A DNA stretch of 9,316 bases from Bacteroides sp. (lineage in GTDB: Bacteria; Bacteroidota; Bacteroidia; Bacteroidales; SM23-62): assembly GCA_030667765.1 (NCBI GenBank), contig DAOUVF010000081.1, positions 1 through 9,316 of the forward strand, written 5' to 3'. This document shows, one piece after another, positions 6,927-9,316 of the stretch. The position numbers were made by a program, and so were the translations under genes. The notes under the pieces were generated by a model that was not told the origin of the DNA, did not search any database, and saw only the letters and a program-made list of their open reading frames with translations. The first letter of the stretch is position 1; the number at the start of each line of letters is the position of its first letter.

Positions 6927-7104
6927 GACTGAAAAGTGATTTGAGAAATTTTCCCTAATAAATTTATGAAAAATCAGAACAGGTTGATTTATAATTAGCT
7001 ATAACTACATGGTATTTATAACGATTCTAAACCAATCAGATTGAATTTTTATTCCTAAATTTAAGGGTTTTATTCCTTTAGTCCCCCGTTAAAAAATTGC
7101 AGAT
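6927..7104. promoter_or_regulatory. Divergent promoter region between the Nuo/Nfn-like operon and pntAA
   Basis: These 178 bases contain no gene and only 48 G or C (27%), much lower than the flanking genes. Both operons must start transcription here. TATAAT-like stretches are present (for example around 7014-7021 and 6985-6993), but I cannot assign a -10/-35 pair on either strand. I also find no clear Bacteroidota-type TAnnTTTG box. An 11-bp odd palindrome, CAATC-A-GATTG, lies at 7033-7043. A spaced direct repeat next to it is listed separately. A C-run (7083-7087) lies just upstream of the pntAA start, and no strong ribosome-binding site precedes either first gene. Confidence 0.6.
7047..7077 (+). 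repeat. Direct repeat TTTTATTCCT spaced 21 bp, upstream of pntAA
   Basis: The ten bases TTTTATTCCT occur at 7047-7056 and again at 7068-7077. The offset is 21 bp, close to two helical turns, which would put both copies on one face of the DNA. They lie 28-58 bases upstream of the pntAA start. Such spacing is typical of paired regulator sites. In a 27% GC region, part of the match (the T-run) may be chance. Confidence 0.4.
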
Positions 7105-8232
7105 ATGATAGTTGGAGTGCTCAGAGAAGGTGGTTCGGAAAACAGGGTTGCCTTGCTTCCCGAGAATATCCAGACCCTCGTGAAAAAGAAAATCACGGTG
7201 CTGATTGAATCCGATGCCGGCACCTCTTCCTGTGCGAGCAATGAGGAATATGTAGATGCGGGAGCTGCCATACAGACCAAGGAATACATTCTGAAAGAAT
7301 CAGACCTGGTTTTAAAGATCAATCCACCTGAGGACAAAGATATCCCTGCCGGAAAGGTATTGGTTGCCATACTGAACCCGCTGAGCAATACGGATATAGT
7401 ACAGAAATTGGCAAAAGCAGGGGTTACTTCCTTCAGCCTGGATATGGTCCCGCGCTCAAGTCGTGCCCAGGCCGTCGATATATTATCGTCCATGGCTACC
7501 ATTGCCGGATACAAGGCAGTCCTTGTAGCGGCAAGCAAATTGCCCAACTTTTTCCCCATGTTCATGTCTGCATCAGGGACTATCAAACCTTCTAAAATTC
7601 TTATAATTGGTGCTGGAGTGGCTGGCTTACAGGCATTGGCCACGGCAAAAAAACTTGGAGCCGTGGTTGAAGTATTCGATGTCAGATCGGCTGTAAAAGA
7701 AGAAGTTATGAGTCTTGGCGGGAAATTCATCGAAGTGGAAGGGTCCACCGATGATGCAGCTGCCGGAGGATATGCAGTAGAGCAAACAGAAGAATATAAA
7801 GCCAAGCAGGCGCAATTGATCCATGATCATGCTGTCAGCTCAAATGTTGTGATCTGTACAGCCCAGATCCCGGGCAGAAAGGCTCCCCTTTTAATACACA
7901 AAAAAACCGTTGATGAGATGTCGCCTGGTTCTGTAATCATAGATATGGCTGCCGGTTCAGGCGGCAATTGTGAACTGACAAAAAAGGATGAGACCATAAT
8001 CTACAAACAGATCAGGATCATCGGAAATTCCAATTTCCCTTCCAGGATGCCGGCCGATGCCAGCAAAATGCTGGGTAATAATTATATTAATTTCCTGAAC
8101 CTGATGATAACTGAAGAAGGAAACCTGAACCTGGATTTTGAGGATGATATCATTAAAAGTACCTGCATGACGCATGATCATGAGATTGTAAACCAGAAGG
8201 TTCTGGAGATCATTGAAATGGAAAGTGAATAA
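7105..8232 (+). CDS. pntAA: NAD(P) transhydrogenase subunit alpha part 1 (NAD(H)-binding domain I)
   Basis: This 375-residue protein is the soluble dI component of proton-translocating transhydrogenase in the three-gene (Rhodospirillum rubrum-type) arrangement. It opens with VGVLREGGSENRVALLPE (residues 3-20), typical of the alanine dehydrogenase/PNT N-terminal domain. The conserved RQD loop is intact: R117, Q122, D125 and S128. The Rossmann motif GAGVAGLQA (169-177) is followed by D192 in VFDVR, an acidic residue that favours NAD(H) over NADP(H). The mobile-loop motif GGYAVE (221-226) is present. Alanine dehydrogenase is excluded by the adjacent pntAB and pntB. It binds NAD(H) on the cytoplasmic side and passes hydride to NADP+ in domain III of PntB. 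It is the first gene of the plus-strand operon, with 21 bases to pntAB. The ATG has an A/T-rich leader without a Shine-Dalgarno sequence. Confidence 0.96.
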   Translation: MIVGVLREGGSENRVALLPENIQTLVKKKITVLIESDAGTSSCASNEEYVDAGAAIQTKEYILKESDLVLKINPPEDKDIPAGKVLVAILNPLSNTDIVQKLAKAGVTSFSLDMVPRSSRAQAVDILSSMATIAGYKAVLVAASKLPNFFPMFMSASGTIKPSKILIIGAGVAGLQALATAKKLGAVVEVFDVRSAVKEEVMSLGGKFIEVEGSTDDAAAGGYAVEQTEEYKAKQAQLIHDHAVSSNVVICTAQIPGRKAPLLIHKKTVDEMSPGSVIIDMAAGSGGNCELTKKDETIIYKQIRIIGNSNFPSRMPADASKMLGNNYINFLNLMITEEGNLNLDFEDDIIKSTCMTHDHEIVNQKVLEIIEMESE

Positions 8233-8253
8233 AAACCGAAAAATGCTTTAAAT

Positions 8254-8571
8254 ATGGACAGTATCATAGCATTCTTTTTTGCCAACAAGGAGGCAATATT
8301 TATCATTGTTCTAACCATATTTCTTGGGTTTGAGGTGATATCAAATGTACCCTCCGTACTGCATACACCATTAATGTCTGGAGCGAATGCCATCAGTGGG
8401 GTCATTATTATTGGTGGCATTATCCTGGTAGGCCATGCAGACACGAGTACGTTGAACATTAACCTGGTCCTGGGGGTCCTGGCGGTGATCTTTGGTACAC
8501 TTAATGTAGCCGGGGGATTCGTGGTGACCGACAGGATGCTTGAAATGTTTCAAAAGAAGAGAAAAAAGTAA
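8254..8571 (+). CDS. pntAB: NAD(P) transhydrogenase subunit alpha part 2 (membrane domain)
   Basis: This 105-residue integral membrane protein is the small dII part of the transhydrogenase alpha chain. Hydrophobic segments lie at about 13-30, 44-61 and 69-91. The family signature GFEVISNVPSVLHTPLMSG (25-43) and the following ANAISGV are clear, as is the late GGFVVTDRML (87-96). The C-terminus is strongly basic (KKRKK), fitting a cytoplasmic end. It joins PntB helices to form the proton channel. Only two bases separate its stop from the pntB start, so the two are probably translationally coupled. Length and motifs are normal for the family. Confidence 0.96.
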   Translation: MDSIIAFFFANKEAIFIIVLTIFLGFEVISNVPSVLHTPLMSGANAISGVIIIGGIILVGHADTSTLNINLVLGVLAVIFGTLNVAGGFVVTDRMLEMFQKKRKK

Positions 8572-8573
8572 GC

Positions 8574-9316
8574 ATGGATACAGCGCTTAATAATCTTGGA
8601 GTTACCACGGGTGAAGCAATACTTGAATTTTCTTATCTGCTTGCCGCTGTATTTTTTGTAATCGGCCTGAAATTGCTCAGCCATCCACAAACTGCCCGGC
8701 GTGGGAACCTGTGGGCTGCAGGCGGTATGCTGCTGGCCATGATCACTACCCTTGTATTCCATAAAAATGCAGCCGGGGAGGGTATTCAGCTGGCAAACCT
8801 GGTCATCATCCTGCTGGCTATAGCCACGGGAACTATATTCGGATCGGTCATTGCCAGAAAGATTCAGATGACTGCCATGCCCCAATTGGTATCCATTTTT
8901 AATGCCACAGGTGGGGCTGCATCAGCCCTGGTTGCGCTGATTGAATTTTCCAATCCCGCTAATGAATCCACACTGGTTACCCTGCTGGGACTTGTCATAG
9001 GGAGCATTGCCTTCAGCGGGAGTATGATCGCCTATGGGAAACTGGATGACAAAGTGGGGGATATTTTCGCAGGATTCATGAAATATCTGAACCTGTTTAT
9101 ACTGCTGGTGGTTGTAGTGATGATTGTTTATATCACAGCCGGGAATATACCTGCCGGATCCCAGCAGGTCCTGGTATATCTATTGCTGGCCATCGCACTT
9201 GTGTACGGTGTTACCTTCGTCCTTCCTATCGGTGGGGCGGATATGCCAGTCGTTATCTCCCTGCTGAACTCATTTACCGGGATTGCTGCGGCCATGGCAG
9301 GATTTATCTACCAGAA
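8574..9316 (+). CDS. pntB: NAD(P) transhydrogenase subunit beta, partial (cut by window edge)
   Basis: The frame opens with ATG at 8574 and is open to the window edge, giving 247 complete codons of a protein normally about 460 residues long. The visible part is the membrane domain II: hydrophobic helices at roughly 19-35, 47-62, 72-93, 134-150, 171-189 and 198-218, then the hallmark GGADMPVVISLLNSFTG (220-236) with the conserved D223. N110 stands at the place where E. coli PntB has the functional His91, a variation I recall from the three-gene family. The NADP(H)-binding domain III lies beyond the right edge. Together with PntAA and PntAB it couples hydride transfer between NAD(H) and NADP(H) to proton movement across the inner membrane. 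Confidence 0.96.
   Translation, partial: MDTALNNLGVTTGEAILEFSYLLAAVFFVIGLKLLSHPQTARRGNLWAAGGMLLAMITTLVFHKNAAGEGIQLANLVIILLAIATGTIFGSVIARKIQMTAMPQLVSIFNATGGAASALVALIEFSNPANESTLVTLLGLVIGSIAFSGSMIAYGKLDDKVGDIFAGFMKYLNLFILLVVVVMIVYITAGNIPAGSQQVLVYLLLAIALVYGVTFVLPIGGADMPVVISLLNSFTGIAAAMAGFIYQ

Noticed and set aside
6927..7104. Small RNA, tRNA or riboswitch in the intergenic region
   Set aside because: The region is 27% GC with no cloverleaf or strong multi-helix fold; only a short palindrome and direct repeats are visible.
7089..7805. Long minus-strand open frame (238 codons) opposite pntAA
   Set aside because: It mirrors the strongly conserved pntAA frame, has a low-complexity Ser/Thr/Ala-rich translation and no recognisable domain; it is a shadow of the coding strand.
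1..9316. CRISPR array, insertion sequence or prophage
   Set aside because: I saw no regularly spaced repeats, transposase or integrase frames, or terminal inverted repeats; gene order and composition look like core metabolism.

Overview
The window (9,316 bases) is dense with genes and devoted to nicotinamide and ferredoxin redox chemistry. Six reading frames on the minus strand (about 183-6926) form one translationally coupled operon. Three genes on the plus strand (7105 to the right edge) encode a proton-pumping transhydrogenase. The two operons diverge from one AT-rich 178-base intergenic region (27% G+C by my count). The host looks like an anaerobic or facultative bacterium. Starts have A/T-rich leaders with little or no Shine-Dalgarno sequence, which is compatible with Bacteroidota, but I cannot fix the taxon from this sequence.

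Minus strand, in order of transcription: a NuoE/HydC-like [2Fe-2S] protein; a NuoF/HydB-like FMN protein with an extra C-terminal two-cluster ferredoxin domain; a HoxU/NuoG-N-like iron-sulfur protein; a NuoG/formate-dehydrogenase-like molybdopterin-fold domain; an NfnA/SudB-like FAD [2Fe-2S] protein; and an NfnB/SudA/GltD-like NADPH protein. Every junction overlaps except the one between the third and fourth frames. No H-cluster protein, NiFe hydrogenase or complex I membrane subunit is present. I infer a soluble multi-module flavoprotein complex exchanging electrons among NAD(H), NADP(H) and probably ferredoxin, resembling a HydBC-type bifurcating core joined to an Nfn-type transhydrogenase.

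The most interesting feature lies at that third/fourth junction. The 258-residue and 484-residue frames are in the same frame and are separated by one UGA (3843-3845, minus strand), followed by TGT and ACC before the next ATG. The UGA occupies the glycine position of a C-x2-C-x3-C cluster motif. The third cysteine of that motif is encoded between the UGA and the next ATG, and the fourth lies 27 residues further on. Reading through gives a 745-residue NuoG/FdhA-like protein with a complete four-cysteine site; stopping destroys the site. A hairpin with some features of a bacterial SECIS starts 12 nt after the UGA. Either this is an undescribed UGA recoding (selenocysteine) site, or a single G-to-T change or sequencing error in a GGA glycine codon. 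UGA is an ordinary stop elsewhere in this operon.

Plus strand: pntAA, pntAB and the first 247 codons of pntB. This transhydrogenase would couple NADH/NADP+ exchange to the proton gradient, complementing the soluble system across the divergent promoter region. A small unidentified frame at the left edge (to 186) runs convergently into the Nfn-like gene, overlapping it by four bases.
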